Translations under genes and position numbers: made by a program
From: Bryoerythrophyllum caledonicum
Lineage: Eukaryota; Streptophyta; Bryopsida; Pottiales; Pottiaceae
Assembly (NCBI GenBank): GCA_963971425.1
Contig: OZ020515.1
Location: 37,090,371 to 37,154,370 of the forward strand
DNA: 64,000 bases
Direction of reading: 5' to 3'
The notes under the pieces: generated by a model
Database searches by the model: none
The model's input: only the letters and a program-made list of their open reading frames with translations
What the model was told of the DNA's origin: nothing
Shown: piece after piece, positions 36,036 to 47,176 of the stretch
How positions within the stretch are numbered: the first letter of the stretch is position 1
How the letters are laid out: every line of letters starts with the position of its first letter

Positions 36036-38110
36036 CTAGTGAGGCCTATCCAAGTTCATCAGAGCACATAACATTTTGGAGTTCTGAAGTGCTTCGAGCA
36101 TCCTCATAGTCTCCAGACTATGCTCCTCAAGAAAGAAGTCAATTGCTTCCTTCTTATAGGCCTCCTTCCACTGCAATTTTTTCCATTGCAAGGCATTGCA
36201 ATGGTCAAGATCAATGCCCTCTCCCAAATCTGACACCATGCGTTCCAAATTATTCCAGAGCAAACCATCTGGATGTTGTCCAAATTGAAATTGCTTGCGT
36301 GCAGCATCCCAATATCCGCCTATGACTTGGTAGAAGAAGTTCCGTCTACCAACATCCGCCACAATGGTTCCCGATATGAGCTTCTTGCAAACTCGCACGA
36401 TTTCTTCGTGGTCATTTTACCACCAATCTGCGAGCTTATATGGGACTTCTCTAGCTGGTGCGATGATGCACGCCAACTCAACACCAAATCTTCTTTCCAC
36501 CTATGATCATGTACCGCCACTGGGGCAGTCTCCGGATTCAACTCCCAACTAGGTGGCATGTAGATGGTAAGGCCAAACAAATAATACAAGCACTCATGAA
36601 ATGATGTTCTACACTTTTCGCAAAATCTACTTGTCAAGAGACCACCTATGAGGCACATTGGATGGTATAAGCACCAACACGTGCCAACGACATATGCACC
36701 TTCTAGCCCAAATGGGTTTAAGCACACTCAACAATTGTCTCCATTTTGCGTGAAGGTCGCTGGAGTTGGCCATAACTTGGGTGCCTCCACGTCTCCGCTT
36801 AGATGAAGGGCATGACCAGACATAGCCTCTGCATGGTTCCACCCCAACTTTGCTTAGTCAATAGATCTACCATCACGCACTCGAAAATCACTTGGAAACA
36901 TCTCATCAATGTGTGCCCAAGATGTGAGACCAAAGTCACAATGCCTATTAATCGACGTGTATTTATTGTCAATCTTCTTGAACTCTACTACCATTTGTCT
37001 CGCACGGTCAACATTCGAGATGCATGTCACCTTCCATTGGTAGTATTTCTTGCTCAATGATTCAATCATTTTTCGAAGGATTTTGTTTGCAATGCAAAGC
37101 TATACTAGTTCCATGCTTGGATTCGGAAAGGAAAATGACAAAGAATCCTCAGTGCTAGTGAGATCTACAAAGGCTCCGCTGTTACATTCACGGGTGGCAA
37201 GAACACAAATGGACGACGTGCGATGCAATCACGGTGTGGTCTTGGCAGGGTATCTAGCAAGCAGCTAGTAATGTTGCCAACAAGATTGTCAATAATCAAG
37301 TCATTTAGACCTTGAGCATCACCGCCAATATTTCCCTGGCTTGCAACAAAGTGAGAATGGCCACAAACATCTGCAGCTCCTTCAAAGTTTTGCTCAAGAA
37401 AAGTGTGGCAATTATGATGACGAAGCTCTTCTATCACGGCTGCTTGCTTAGTGATAATGTTACTCTCTTGTCTAAATTCCAGCTTAAGGTCTAGAAGTTC
37501 TTTGTTGAGTTTTTCAATCATCTCGTCCTTCTTTTGACTGGATTCTAGCTTGAGGTTACAAATCTCTTCTCGGATAAGTTCAATTGTCTCGTCCTTCAAG
37601 TGCATATTTTCCAATATTTCTTGGTGAGCATCTATGATAGTACTTCTGGACCTTGATGTTTGATGCCCCAAGTTGAAAGGGATCACTAAAACATCCACCA
37701 TTGGTACTTTGTCTATAACGAAGATGTGTTCTTCATCTCCAATACCTCCAACATGTGCTATGGGTTCATCATCACCAGTAGCATTGGCACTTGCCAAATC
37801 TTCTTGGCCACCTGCTTGAACCATGGCAAGTGCTACTTGTTGGAGCTTTACTTGTAGCCGTTTTTTTAGAAGCATGCGCCACTAGAGTCATCGATGGACG
37901 CCAACCTCGCTTTCCATCTGAGTCCGAATCAGGTGATGAATCTGATTCTATTAGAGGTACATCTTCTGGGCCATCCGCTTTCTATGGACCTAGTGCCGCA
38001 AATGAAAACATTGGATGTTGCTCTCTAGGCATATCCATTTACATCCATATCCTCGGCATATTTGGAGTTTTCCCCACAGTCTTCCAATCCACTCGTTTAT
38101 TAAGAATGAC
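36036..38110 (-). pseudogene. decayed coiled-coil protein gene, unknown function
   Basis: Minus-strand segments in one theme. An acidic piece (about 38110-37880) contains DVPLIESDSSPDSDSDGKRGW and ends in SKK at a seven-A run. Then comes an open frame from ATG 37875 to 37165 (236 aa), probably linked to it by a frameshift at that run. That frame has a coiled coil at about residues 80-165 (EILENMHLKDETIELIREEI, QKKDEMIEKLNKELLDLKLE). Shorter pieces follow at 37069-36854, 36727-36320 (with CxxxCxxxHECL and other cysteines that could have bound zinc) and 36398-36036. Each piece is separated by stops or shifts. The domain family is not recognised. It may be a transposon protein or a captured host gene. 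Confidence 0.45.
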
Positions 38111-38114
38111 CTAA

Positions 38115-39599
38115 GCATATACCATGCGGGCAAGATAGAGGGGACAATCATTGCGCATTATGAATTCAAGGTCGTATAAGTATTGGTGCGCTCGGAGCAC
38201 GAGTTCGGAACTCCTCGTTGGAGCAATACTTCATATTTGCCTTGTTCATGCGACGATTTATCAAATGGTGATAAGGAGCAAATAATTTTGACAAGTGACA
38301 CTACTCAATGTAATCTTTGCAAGTGAGGAAAGACCACGGCAATGGTTTATCTTCTCAACCCTGGAATGCAACCTTCGTTGAATTATTGAGTACGTGTATC
38401 CGCTTTCTTAGGAGTTTCTTGTGCCTTGGCCTGTTCATGTCTTTCTCACTCTTCTTCTTAGCTTAGTTGGTCATATGTGGCTGCTATAGGGCTTTTGGCT
38501 CAATCTCACTTTCCATTGTGCGAAAATTCTTAAAATCTACCAAAATATCCTAAAACTAAGCTAAGCTCTAGCTTAAAATGTAAAATAGAAAATTAGAGCT
38601 CTCGACTAAATGTAAATCAATTGATATACTAGAGTTGTTCCACAAATACATTTGAGTAGCACAGTCGTACAATTACCACATTGAATTTCAAAATAATCCA
38701 AGTTAGTGATATTAATTATTACAAACCCTAAACCAAGGTGGTACAATACGTTGTTAGTGTGCAATTCTGGAGCTTACTAAAAGATCACACAGTCACCCAC
38801 CTAAAAAAAAGAGTTGAAGGCTCCGATTCGAAGTGGAATAATGTGAGATGGACCGGGTGCGATTTCAACATTTATACTTGTGGACAGGCGCTGTTGTGAT
38901 GCAATACAATTCATAATATTAAAAAAATAAGATTGAAAAGAATAAGGGGGAATTTAGCTGGTTAAGGAAATTGTGGAAAATATGCGATTTTATCCTCAAT
39001 TACCTTACTAAGCCAGAAGCTAATCTTAGAGGATCTATACTGCATCTTGTCAATAGCTTAGGGCTTGGGAGTGTCCACCAGCTGGTTTTCCTATTGATTC
39101 CAGTAGTCCTCTGACTACGCAAGCACCAACCGCTCTTACAAGCCAAGAAATCGAACCCGGATGGGCGAGGTGCAACAAAATGTTCAGCCAGCCAAACTAA
39201 GTTGCGGTGGAGACAGTACGTGGGCTCTAATGATATTTAAGTCATTATCTAACTCTTCTAAGATCAAAAAACTTAAACAGAGTGCTATGATATTATAGTT
39301 TGTAGTAGAAATAAGAAATATAAAGCTTGGGGGTTGGTTTAGAGGAAGAAATATAGTGCCAACTTGTAGTAGAGTATAGGTTAGGAAATAAAAGTCAAGT
39401 TAGACTTATGTGAGAAGTTATGGATGAGATTTAGAGGTAAATGGATTTTGGTGACCAAGGATCAGTTAAAAGGAAGGCTAGAGAGGCACGGGCTAATATA
39501 GGCCCTTGACTTTCCTTCCCTCTTCCCTTGGCCAATGCCTCCTCCCTTTAGTTTAAAAAGACTCTCGGATATTCTAGTGTGGAAGGTAGAATCTTTTGA
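38115..39599. other. intergenic, with a tRNA-like segment at 39.05-39.16 kb
   Basis: No gene seen. About 39045-39160 (CATCTTGTCAATAGCTTAGG ... ATCGAACCCGG) resembles the segment at 32985-33115 and similarly precedes a hairpin array. After it, GCCAAACTAAGTTGCGG resembles 'ccaaccaagtccgcaac' upstream of copy B. Copy C is therefore probably a family member whose ORF has been lost. Confidence 0.4.
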
Positions 39600-40460
39600 A
39601 TTTTGATGTCAATTTTTAGAATGTTATAGGTGGTGTTAATAGCTTCTCAATAAGCTATTACATGCTCCAATCGGATTTATGTACAATCCGTGGTGTGCAT
39701 TTGAAAAAAGAGGGTACTACTGCCATGAGTTTCGAGAGCAGTAACTTTGATTCTATGTAGAAATTTGTATAGAAAGAATGAGATAGTATAACTTTATATA
39801 TATACAAGCAATTGTATAAGCTTTTCAATGAGCTAATACATGCTCAAATCCGAGTTGTTATGGAGCCGTGGCACTTGATTGATTGAAGGGGTGTTCTCGG
39901 AGGAGTGGTTATTTTTCCACAAGTTTTAAGCAGTAACTTTGAGCAACTATAATTCATTATGCATAAGATCAGTAGTATTGAAACTTACACCACTTGTTTA
40001 TCTTTTTATTAGCTTTACAGATAGCTATTACAAGCTTGATTTGAAGTTGTATTGCAATAGTTATGCTAGTTTGAATGGGAAAGAATTGGCTGCCTTGAAT
40101 AATTTAGTGCAGTAACTTTGGCTCTTCATAGAAATATTTTTAAAGTTCTTTTTGTATTGAAACTTAGCATATATAAGCCTTATTGTATTAGCTTTGTAGA
40201 AAGCTATTGCATGCCTATATAGAGTTCTTTATGAAATAGAAGAGTCCGATTTAATGAAGAGGGATTTTGTTGCCTCAAGTTTACACAACTTTTATGTTGA
40301 CTACTTGCAAGAGTTTATCAAGATGAGCCAAGATTTTGAATTTTTGATGAGGATCAAGGCTTTACATATCCTTATCTATTGAAGAAATTTATATTTGTAG
40401 CAACTCCCTTCTCTTTTTACTAAAGTTGGTAGCAGCCAAGAACCCGGTGTTTTCTCAAGC
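39600..40460 (+). repeat. phased hairpin array (copy C)
   Basis: Four motifs of the TAGCTTT-N4-AAAGCTA type at 39640-39657, 39817-39834, 40010-40027 and 40189-40206, spaced 177, 193 and 179 bp. The intervening sequence repeats phrases about 'gcagtaactttga' and 'gagggtactactgcc'. The architecture matches the tails of copies A and B, but the conserved 340-bp block is absent. Confidence 0.65.
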
Positions 40461-40489
40461 CAAATTCTCTCTCCACGACAGCGCACATG

Positions 40490-40800
40490 CGGCATGGTAG
40501 ATTGGGCGCATGCCGTAGAGAGAACGGACGCATTTGCTGGAGGGCCGAGCATATACGTCTAGTAGTCGTGCGCATACAAATGGAAGTCGGGCGCGTGGAA
40601 TTTAGAGGTCACGCTTGTATAGAGGTCGGTCATGTGTGTAGATAGAGAGGATGCGCAGGTTCTATAGGGTCGGGCGCATACTTAATCATAGCGGGCACGT
40701 GACAATCCGGGCCGAGTGCGTGGCGTCTAACGGCGGACGCCCACAGTAATGGGGCAGGCGTGTACATGCTTCAGGGGTCGGGTGCGTGCTAGTTGGGCGC
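40490..40800. repeat. degenerate GTCGGGCGCAT repeats
   Basis: 'gggcgcat', 'gtcgggcgcgtgg' and related phrases recur about every 30-40 bp, always with single-base variations. They also occur at 35.58-35.65 kb. Probably a diverged minisatellite associated with this family. Confidence 0.5.
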
Positions 40801-41013
40801 ATGCACAAGTGCGTGCGAGGGGACAATAGTGCCAACATCACTTTAAAGGGGAAAGAATATTTTCTCAGTTCATTAGGCTCCTCTCAAGAGGGTCCTTGTC
40901 CTTGTACTATTTGTACTTTGGTAGAAACTAAGTGGAGGGCCACCACACATTTTGGAGGAGGGATTTGGTTTTTGTTTTATAAATCTTATCTCTATAGATT
41001 TAAGATTATTGCA

Positions 41014-41520
41014 ATGGCCTCAGATTGTAATACTACAAAGCGCCCTACCTATGTTGATTTAGATGCTCTAGATGCATCTGAGCTTCCTTCTACAAGTGTT
41101 GCAGCGTCGAGCCGCAATCGCTCCGATGAACCAAAGGCACCATCCAAGAAGGCAAAGCAGAAAATGTGTGCATGGGAAAGATGCGGGGTATCCATCGAAG
41201 GAGTATACTGCGTTTCTTTGAAGTTTGGCAATGCAATATCATCGTCGGTGGTGTCAACCGACGTGATGCGATTCCGTCAAGTGTACTTCAAAAAGAAAGA
41301 GCGCGGAATCATGTGCCCACAAGTTGAACGCCACTCACAATTTGAGCGCGCTTTGGAGAGTTTTGACTTGTACAAGGACGCATACGCCATGTACCACTAT
41401 GCCTCATTCATGGAGAGAGTGATCACTCAATGCACAAATAATACATCACATGTATTCGATTGCAAGGTGAAAAAACCTCAAAGGAGGCAACATCTTCCTC
41501 AAGACTTGGAACTCCGCTAG
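41014..41520 (+). CDS. hypothetical protein, 168 aa
   Basis: Frame from ATG 41014 (MASDCNTTKRP) to TAG at 41520. A TATAAAT lies about 35 bp upstream. The N-terminus is Ser-rich with a basic patch (KAPSKKAKQK). Then come MCAWERCGVSIEGVYCVSL and an Arg/Lys-rich middle (RFRQVYFKKKERG). The end holds YKDAYAMYHYASFMERVI and a Cys/Lys segment. I do not recognise a family. Coding-like debris continues in shifted frames (41599-41850, ending in HEAMICHIAHP), so this may be the first part of a broken longer gene or transposon protein. Confidence 0.35.
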   Translation: MASDCNTTKRPTYVDLDALDASELPSTSVAASSRNRSDEPKAPSKKAKQKMCAWERCGVSIEGVYCVSLKFGNAISSSVVSTDVMRFRQVYFKKKERGIMCPQVERHSQFERALESFDLYKDAYAMYHYASFMERVITQCTNNTSHVFDCKVKKPQRRQHLPQDLELR

Positions 41521-41831
41521 TTCTTTAAGGATGTGAAGACTTCACTTAGCAAATTTCCACCCTCTCAAACGAGGGACATGCCTTGATATGAACAATCAAT
41601 GAAGTCAGCCATAGAGATGCATATACTGCACAACGTGCAATTCCTTCCGCAAGATATAGGAGTCTATGGACTCTTTGGATATGATGCCATCGATGGATAT
41701 GGAAAGGTTTGGAAGGTGCCCATCGTGGATGTGAGATCCATTTCGGCATATGTGGAGTTTACAAGGACAATGCCAACAGCGTCCGATCCAAAGGAGAAAG
41801 TTAAACAAGGGCCTCACGAAGCTATGATATG

Positions 41832-42450
41832 TCATATTGCACACCCATGAATTATAAAGTTTTGGGCAGTGACTACGAAGAATATAGAAGCGTACACATT
41901 GTGGTGGAATAGTGGTAACTTGGCCCATTTTTGAACCGTTGATTCAAAGGCAAATCCGGTCACTTCAAGCAACTCAATCCTTTCATCTCCATACATTTTG
42001 GTGGAGGACACTGCATAGATCTTAGCTCTTTGGAGGAATAGGGAAGACTTACTTGGGCTTTGATGTGCACCATGGCCCAAGTCCACAAGGCAAATGTCAT
42101 TCACAATGACATCGCTCCCACAAATGTGCTTCTTCACTTTCCTCCAGAGACACCAGGGTTTGTCTTCATTGGCGTTTGTGACTAGGGAATTGTGATCCAA
42201 GTGTCACACTAAGAGCCATCAAAACATGGATTCCGGACTGATACAAAGCTTGACAATCTACGCCATAAACAACATTGGGTAGCTTCGTAGTTGTTTTACA
42301 AATTCGGCCCACAAAATTCGAAAATGGCCTTGGATGTGATGCAACGGCGATACCAATACACTCAGCTTGCCAACTAATACTCTGTTGGGTGGATGGCCAA
42401 AGCGGTTTGAACAAAGAATTTGACACGACATTCTTCAAATCAACCGTCAT
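41832..42450 (-). pseudogene. coding debris, minus strand
   Basis: Two overlapping minus-strand frames (42450-42166 and 42200-41832) contain plausible protein-like stretches (QSISWQAECIGIAVASHPRP, VNDICLVDLGHGAH). They have no common start and no motif I recognise. Adjacent transposon-like sequence suggests remnants rather than a gene. Confidence 0.2.
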
Positions 42451-42729
42451 CTACGCTGTTCATCAAGTGAAGATTGACAAGTTAATGTAACGAGATCCAA
42501 TTAATTGGTGCTTAAGTCTTCAAAGTGGTTGACTTGCTAATGGCAAAGCCATTCAACTTTGAAGTTCCAGACACTTGCTTCCGCTATGAGATATAGCAAT
42601 TTTAGCTTAGTGTTTTGATGGTCAAAGTAAATTTTTGATCCTTTTACAATATGGACTAGCATCACGATCTAATGGTCTCTTAAGCCCATCTTGTAATTAA
42701 ATAAAAGATTAGCATTTCATGGTCTTGGT

Positions 42730-43080
42730 AGTGTGAAGTTTATACACGCAAAAAACCCCACAACTCCACCTCTAAACTGGCTCCATGCGCCAAGCCATCC
42801 AGAGCGCGCGTGCGACGACAAGCGTGTGCACCCAACCCCCTGCGCACGCGCGACCTGATGGAGACGCGCCCGGCCCGGACACGATATGTCCGCTTCTTGT
42901 GTGCATGTGCGCAACCTTCTAGTCTACATGTCAACCACGTAGTTGCCTTCGTGGCAGTGGATAAATTGATTTACCTCTAGTCTTGGTCAGATCAGCATTG
43001 ACCCTTATTGGACGGACAACAACCTCTATCGAACGAACAACACCCCCTATCGGACGGATAGTTGGACGGACGGACACTTC
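42730..43080. repeat. dispersed repeat shared with 19.70-20.06 kb
   Basis: It contains the same TAGTTGCCTTCGTGGCAGTG and GATAAATTGATTTA phrases and GGACGGAC clusters in the same order and orientation as at 19.9 kb, after a GC-rich CGCGCGTGCGACG stretch. Confidence 0.7.
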
Positions 43081-44761
43081 CAAATAGACGAGTATATTTT
43101 AAGCCTTTTTAGTATACAATATACTTTGTCTCAGTTTTGAGTCGCGCCATCTACTATACAACACATGTTCAATCAACACAAAGTCCAAAAAATCAGCACC
43201 TTGTCCAAGATATCTTCTCTTCACCTAACATTTTATTGGCCAAGATTTCTTCAAAAAATTTCAATGGATGGTTGACATTCAACAACAATTTTAAAAAGGC
43301 TCCAAAACAAATAGAGTGCAGAGTATATTCTTTATGTCCAAAATTGAGTAACATTAGTGGACTTTTGCCCAAAGGCAATTAAGGATGGGACTCACATTGC
43401 ACCCTGGGTCCCTCCCTACCCTCTCTTGGTTACTTTTCCTTACGCTTATCAATTCGGTCAAAGACGATACTTACGGTTGTATGTGTACAATTATTGCAGC
43501 AACATCACTGTCGCAATAGTCTTCTTAATGTTGTTTGGTCCTAGCTGAATAAAGGGGCTCTTTATTCCCTATGGGGGCATTTGAGGGTGTGTTGAGTATA
43601 CTTGTGTTTGTGTATGTTTTTTGTTTATTTGATGTTGATTGTGATTCTTGATCCATTGTGTTTAGCAATCTTCTTTTACACAATAAAGGGGCCAAGGACA
43701 AAGGGCTGATGGCCTTCAAAATATCTACATGGCAACACTTTTTGAGTATTTTGACACCAAAAATTTAACCTCTCCAGGAAAACTTGGGTCAAATGAGAAT
43801 AGGAACTCAAACTCTTGCTCTAGGGCAAAACTTTTTTACGTAAAAATAATCTAAATCTGATAAGAATAGAAACCAAACTCTTGCCATCCAGTTTATTATT
43901 TCCACGATTTGAGGCATCTCACAAGCCTGCAGGACGCACCAGATCACCGACACGGATTGTGCCCAGTTCTAATCAATCAACATGCCAACCAGTTTACGTG
44001 TGAATCAGTTTACGGCAGGTTCCAGATGTTGGAGTACCACTCGATGATGTAATTAAGGTCAAAACCGGCGACGTTATCCACCTCGAACGGAAATCGAGGA
44101 CTGGTTGCCTCCATTCGCTAGGGAGTCCTTCCATCACATGACTTCGTTGTCGGGTGCAGTTCCTGCTGAGCATGGAACCTCATCACGGGGCCGATCAGTC
44201 TCCTACCATCGCGATGGCCCCAGCTCTCGGTACACGCTCTGATCGAGTCAAATCATATAGTTCTGTCTCCGCGTCGCATCTCCATGCACATATTCATCAG
44301 TTTGGCAGTTTTATGCTTGCTAGAATCAGATTCTGAGTGTCTACATGCACTACACATTCATGTTTAACGAGCGCTTCCTAAACTGCCAAACTTACACGAA
44401 ACTGAGAAGCTCCATCCCTACATTAGCTTCGCAAGTTCAACTGCTGACCATGTTTTCCATGTTTCTTTCCAGAAGCGCCAGCATAGTTGATATTTCCAAG
44501 GAGCATGTGCAACGCGTGCATAGTGGAGTCCTCGAGTCCACTGGCCAGTTTATTACTCGCCTAGCCATCCAATATGGATCACTAGGAACAATTCCACAAG
44601 GGCAGCGTCGCCAATGAGCTGTTCGAGCACAGAATTAAGCGCGGGGTCGGACTGAGCGACTCCTGAAACATCGACGTCCGTATCCCTTCGCGTACGCACA
44701 CTCCTAGAAAGTTATGTCATTGACCCAACTGGTTGAGGTTCTTAACGTGATCAGGTTTGAA
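43081..44761. other. no confident gene; possible 5' part of the aquaporin remnant
   Basis: Mostly intergenic. At 44141 a short ATG frame (MTSLSGAVPAEHGTSSRGRS) runs to a TGA near 44248. It could be a former N-terminal exon of the aquaporin pseudogene, because it precedes that gene and is GC-richer than its surroundings. I cannot join it with confidence. Confidence 0.3.
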
Positions 44762-46410
44762 AAGCGGCGTCCATTGAGTTCGTGGCCACAGCAGTCCTCA
44801 CCTTCCTGAGCATCACAGCGTACCTACAAGGCTCCAAAACCTCGGTTGCGTCTCTAGCGTTGCTCCAAGCACTAAACTACTCGCTCGTCGTTCTCGCAGC
44901 AACGCCCCCATCAAAAGGGCATCTCAACCCCGCCATCACCTTCACCTTGTTCATGACTGGGCAAGCAATGCTCATCAGAAGCGCACTGTACAGGCCCTTC
45001 AGTAAAGAGACCTACTTCCATTAAAAAGCTGCCAAACTTATGAAGAAGTAGCAAATTCGACTCGTCACCACAACATCAAAAAAGCATCAAATCCAAAACC
45101 GTGAAGCGCATTGGGAAGGTAGTTAAGTCTACTTTCATGTTGGAAAAAAAATTCTTGACAAAATTCTGAGATCACATAGCAATAGAATTTTTATTAGCAA
45201 ACTAGCTACCACCTAGTGTCTGCCTCGAGCATTCATAACACCCACTATACATAAAGCCATGCAAAAATGAGAATTTCTATCATCTCTTCACTCATGTCTT
45301 CCCATGCTTGTTGAACAGTTTTGATCAATTATTCTTTATTCTTCAATAAGACCTCATTTTGTTCGCAACTTTGCAAGTTCTAGCTTGCTCATATAATGGG
45401 CTTCTCTCCAAAGGCTTAGTTGTCTATTTTGATGCATTGGAGTGCCATCTTTCATGAGTATAAGGTGTTAGGGTCATTGTGCATAGAATAGAACATGCTT
45501 AATGACTATTGTAAACTACATCCATTTTCTAAAGGGGACTGTATCTAACTATCTTATTGAGAAACTTTGGAAGATAGTGTATGACTCCATACAAATAGAG
45601 GTCCTACCAAAGAATAAATAAGAATTGATCGAAACCATTCAGTGCGCATGGGAAGGTGTGAATGTAGAGATTAGAGACTCTCATTTTTAGCATGCCTTTC
45701 CATATGATGGTTGTTATGAATGCTCGAAGGGGGCACACTAGGTGGTACCTAGTTTGTTGATAAGTAATCAATTGTTGTGTGATTTTACAGTTTTATCAAG
45801 AAAATTTTAGAGATGAAAGTAGACACTATTACCTTTCCAGTGCACCTTGCGATTTTGGATTTGAAGTTTTTTTGAGGTTGTAGTGGCAAGTCGAATTTGT
45901 AGCTTTCTCATTGATCTGGCAGTTTTTTTGGCACTGTTCATATCTTTACTGAAGGGGACTGTACATCGTGGCGCAGATCCTGGGAGGCGTCGTTGGAGCT
46001 GAAGGAGTAAGACCACTGGCCACCGAGGAAACGCGGAGAACGTACTCAATGAGAAGGTGTCTGTTGCAGGAGTCCGGCACACTGAGCAACAACCAGGGAC
46101 TCGAAGCAAAGATGGTGTTCACCGTCATCATGCTCGTCGTCGTACATGAGTAGGGTTCGATACGAGGAGCCGCATGGTGGTGGCCTTCCCCGTAAATACT
46201 CCTTCCATCAGTGGCGGAGAGTTCGGGGCTTTGGTATTTGTTTCCCAAGAAGTTGGGTACACGGCTGCAATGAACCCTGCCAGATGACTCACCCAGGCAG
46301 TTGTCTATAAGAGAAACCTGTATGGCCCGCTCAACACCTTCATCATGGGCCCCCTCATGGCTGCGTTGCTGGTCGGCGTGTTCCAGATCCTGGTGCACCA
46401 AGCGCACGGA
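44762..46410 (+). pseudogene. aquaporin (MIP family) pseudogene, split by an insertion
   Basis: The first part (44762-44992) reads KAASIEFVATAVLTFLSITA, then ALLQALNYSLVVLAAT and GHLNPAITFTLF, with the first NPA box of a channel protein. After a 965-bp insertion the frame resumes exactly (ALYIVAQILGGVVGAEGV, 45966 on) through NNQGLEAKMVFTVIMLVVVH to a TAG near 46151. A shifted frame continues with EFGALVFVSQEVGYTAAMNPAR, the second NPA box, but a TGA follows. Further on lies GPLMAALLVGVFQILVHQ, the last membrane segment. In working plant aquaporins two NPA loops line a water/solute pore in the membrane. Here the insertion, a stop and shifts destroy it. The subgroup cannot be set. Confidence 0.85.
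44993..45957. mobile_element. foldback-type DNA element, 965 bp, inside the aquaporin
   Basis: Flanked by the 8-bp direct repeat ACTGTACA (44985-44992 and 45958-45965), which is aquaporin coding sequence. Ends: CCCTTCAGTAAAGA on the left and its complement on the right. The arms match, imperfectly, for about 350 bp each (to about 45360 and back to about 45595), leaving a loop of about 235 bp. It encodes no protein. The 8-bp duplication fits hAT and a 9-bp one with one mismatch would fit MULE, so the superfamily is open. Confidence 0.85.
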
Positions 46411-47176
46411 GGCGAATCCGGACCAGTGTTACCACTGTCCTTTCAGGTTCCCACACTTGAGCACCGACGTGGTACATCTGTGAACAATTGCTCCATTGGA
46501 GCTCATCCCCAGGCCCCAGATCAAGACATACCAGCTCATCCGCAGCCTCTGGCACCTCAATCGCCGTTCAATGTCCCAGCCATAACGTCAAATGTTTGCA
46601 GCTTCACGTACGGCATGATAGAAAATTCACAAAGCTGCAACTAGATTCCCCAACGCCAACTGATCCGATAAAAAACTCCCGAAACCAACAAAGAAGCGTA
46701 CATAATGTGCTAAACAAGAAAACATATCCCCTTCTATCACTCCTTCACCGGAAAATCTCAAATACAACACTGTTGACAAAACTCCGGTGATAAAAGCCAA
46801 GGGGAGTAAAGGGAGTCCAGGTCTACGCTGCTGGTCCAACACACACTGTAACCCTGAACTAATCGAATTCAACTACATATACATCCGACACCACACCATA
46901 AAATTTCATTCGAACGAATGAACTGCCCCGTATAAGAGAAAATTTGAGGTTGCACAAAGCGCAACTGCCTCGGGCACAGATGCCAATAAGCGAAAACCAA
47001 ACTCCCATCTGTAATGTGCCCAGGCACATTGTTTATCTCGCAACTGTCATCTCGATCAAACACGAGTGAATCACCTGACCGTGAACAGCCAAAAAAAAAT
47101 AGAAACACCTGAAGCATTCCACGCAGAAGCAGATCAATTGCTCAAGTAGAAATCTGACGGCAGGCCAATGTCATCC
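46411..47176. other. 3' flank of the NDUFS6 gene; no other gene seen
   Basis: Open frames at 46345-46644 and nearby are continuations of aquaporin debris. The 46.65-47.17 kb part is downstream of the minus-strand NDUFS6 stop and probably contains its 3' UTR. Confidence 0.4.
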
